A DNA stretch of 64,000 nt from Sphingopyxis sp. H073. GTDB lineage: Bacteria > Pseudomonadota > Alphaproteobacteria > Sphingomonadales > Sphingomonadaceae. The stretch lies in contig NZ_LNSG01000002.1 in NCBI RefSeq assembly GCF_001468395.1, positions 248,001 through 312,000 on the forward strand. The letters are read 5' to 3'. The notes under the pieces were generated by a model. It was not told the DNA's origin. It did not search any database and saw nothing but the letters and a program-made list of their open reading frames with translations. Positions 63,301-64,000 of this stretch are shown in pieces. The stretch's first letter is position 1. Each line of letters begins with the position of its first letter. A program made the translations under genes and the position numbers.

Positions 63301-64000
63301 CAGCCGGCTCCGAGCGCGCCCGCCATGATCCGGTCGAGCGCAGGGACATCGAGCAGGAAGCTGTCGTGACCGAAGGGCGCCGACAGCTCGACGAAACTCG
63401 CCGCCGCACCCACCGAATGGAGCGCCTGGACGATGCGCCGCGATTCGGCGGTCGGATAGAGCCAGTCGGTGTCGAAGCTCACCAGCGTGAAGCGCACATC
63501 CTTGGCGTTCGCGAAGGCACCTGCAAGGCGCCCGTCGTGCGGCTCGGCGAGGTCGAAATAGTCCATCGCGCGGGTGATATAGAGATAGGCGTTGGCGTCG
63601 AAGCGGTCGGTGAAGGCCAGCCCCTGGTGCCGCAAATAGGATTCGATCTGGAAATCGGCGTCGAAGCCGAAACTCTTGATGTCGCGCGCCTGCAGCCGGC
63701 GGCCGAACTTCTCGGTCAACCCTTCCTCGGACAGATAGGTGATGTGCGCCGCCATGCGCGCGACCGCGAGGCCTTTTGTGGGCGCCCGCGCGCTGCCGTA
63801 ATATTGGCCGCCCTGCCAGTCGGGATCGGCCATGATCGCCTGCCGTCCGACCTCGTGGAACGCGATATTCTGCGCCGAATGGCGCGCTGCGCTGGCGATG
63901 ACGACCGCGGAACGCAGCCGCTCGGGATAGGATGCGGCCCAGGCGAGCGTCTGCATCCCGCCCATCGATCCGCCGATGACGGCATGAAGCCGTTCGATGC
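63297..64000 (-). CDS. metX: Homoserine O-acetyltransferase (or succinyltransferase) MetX, C-terminal part
   Basis: The gene continues beyond the right edge, so only about 234 C-terminal residues are visible. The nucleophile region reads [12 protein letters not shown], with the catalytic Ser in GGSMGG just before the first in-window Met. The acid is likely in [11 protein letters not shown] and the base in FGHDSFLLD. MetX acylates homoserine for methionine synthesis; acetyl or succinyl specificity cannot be judged without the N-terminal half. The stop overlaps the metW start. Confidence 0.93.
   Translation of the reverse strand, partial: IERLHAVIGGSMGGMQTLAWAASYPERLRSAVVIASAARHSAQNIAFHEVGRQAIMADPDWQGGQYYGSARAPTKGLAVARMAAHITYLSEEGLTEKFGRRLQARDIKSFGFDADFQIESYLRHQGLAFTDRFDANAYLYITRAMDYFDLAEPHDGRLAGAFANAKDVRFTLVSFDTDWLYPTAESRRIVQALHSVGAAASFVELSAPFGHDSFLLDVPALDRIMAGALGAGW

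Overview
The window looks like a piece of a Sphingomonadales chromosome, most likely Sphingopyxis or a close relative. The evidence is high GC with strong third-position bias, sphingomonad-type families (DUF6489, DUF1491, DUF1489, a DUF4402 pilin-like protein, a large TonB-dependent receptor, CYP153-type P450), an RpsL that carries Arg88, and alphaproteobacterial gene orders (hemE/PPDK-regulator/maf/aroE/coaE/dnaQ, mnmE-mnmG-rsmG-parA-parB, gpsA-tsaD diverging from hemC-hemD-mic60). No tRNA, rRNA, CRISPR array, transposase or prophage gene was seen.

Layout. 0.1-3.3 kb: the str operon on the minus strand (rpsL, rpsG, fusA). 3.6-17.2 kb: housekeeping genes, including a DNA glycosylase, a lipidated subtilase autotransporter, dapD, gpmA, Hsp20, a lipoprotein/M14 peptidase/GNAT operon, a SleB-type hydrolase, hpf-ptsN, and the tightly overlapping minus-strand chain leading to dnaQ. 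17.97-18.34 kb: a 370-bp gap with DnaA boxes, GANTC sites and an AT-rich tract between the PPDK-regulator gene and hemE. This is the position of the Caulobacter and Rickettsia origins, so I call it the likely chromosomal oriC. Genes next to it point away on both sides. 18.3-32.2 kb: hemE-hemJ, rho, TerC, a glutamate-synthase-like enzyme, then mnmE-mnmG-rsmG-parA-parB with three parS palindromes, two of them inside coding sequence.

32.2-37 kb: a DUF4402 pilin-like gene, a PapD-like chaperone and a large usher-like outer-membrane protein, with strong hairpins before and after the pilin gene that may set subunit stoichiometry. 36.9-37.7 kb: a dense block of palindromic repeats. 37.7-41.6 kb: a UDP-galactopyranose-mutase-like flavoprotein, a GtrA protein and an STT3-like GT-C membrane protein, probably a glycan-modification unit. 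41.6-50.8 kb: MsrB, a CYP153-type P450, a lower-GC ankyrin/DUF6438 lipoprotein, an ABC-2 exporter, QueG and smaller genes. 50.8-64 kb: a Wzx-type flippase, gpsA-tsaD, hemC-hemD-mic60, a glutaryl-CoA dehydrogenase/CoA-transferase pair, a TonB receptor with a divergent TetR regulator, and metX-metW. metX is cut by the right edge.

The strongest leads are the oriC/parS segment, the chaperone-usher-like operon with its internal terminators, the flavoprotein-GtrA-STT3 trio, the natural RpsL Arg88, and the non-ATG start forced on mnmE. All functions are read from sequence patterns; no database search was run.
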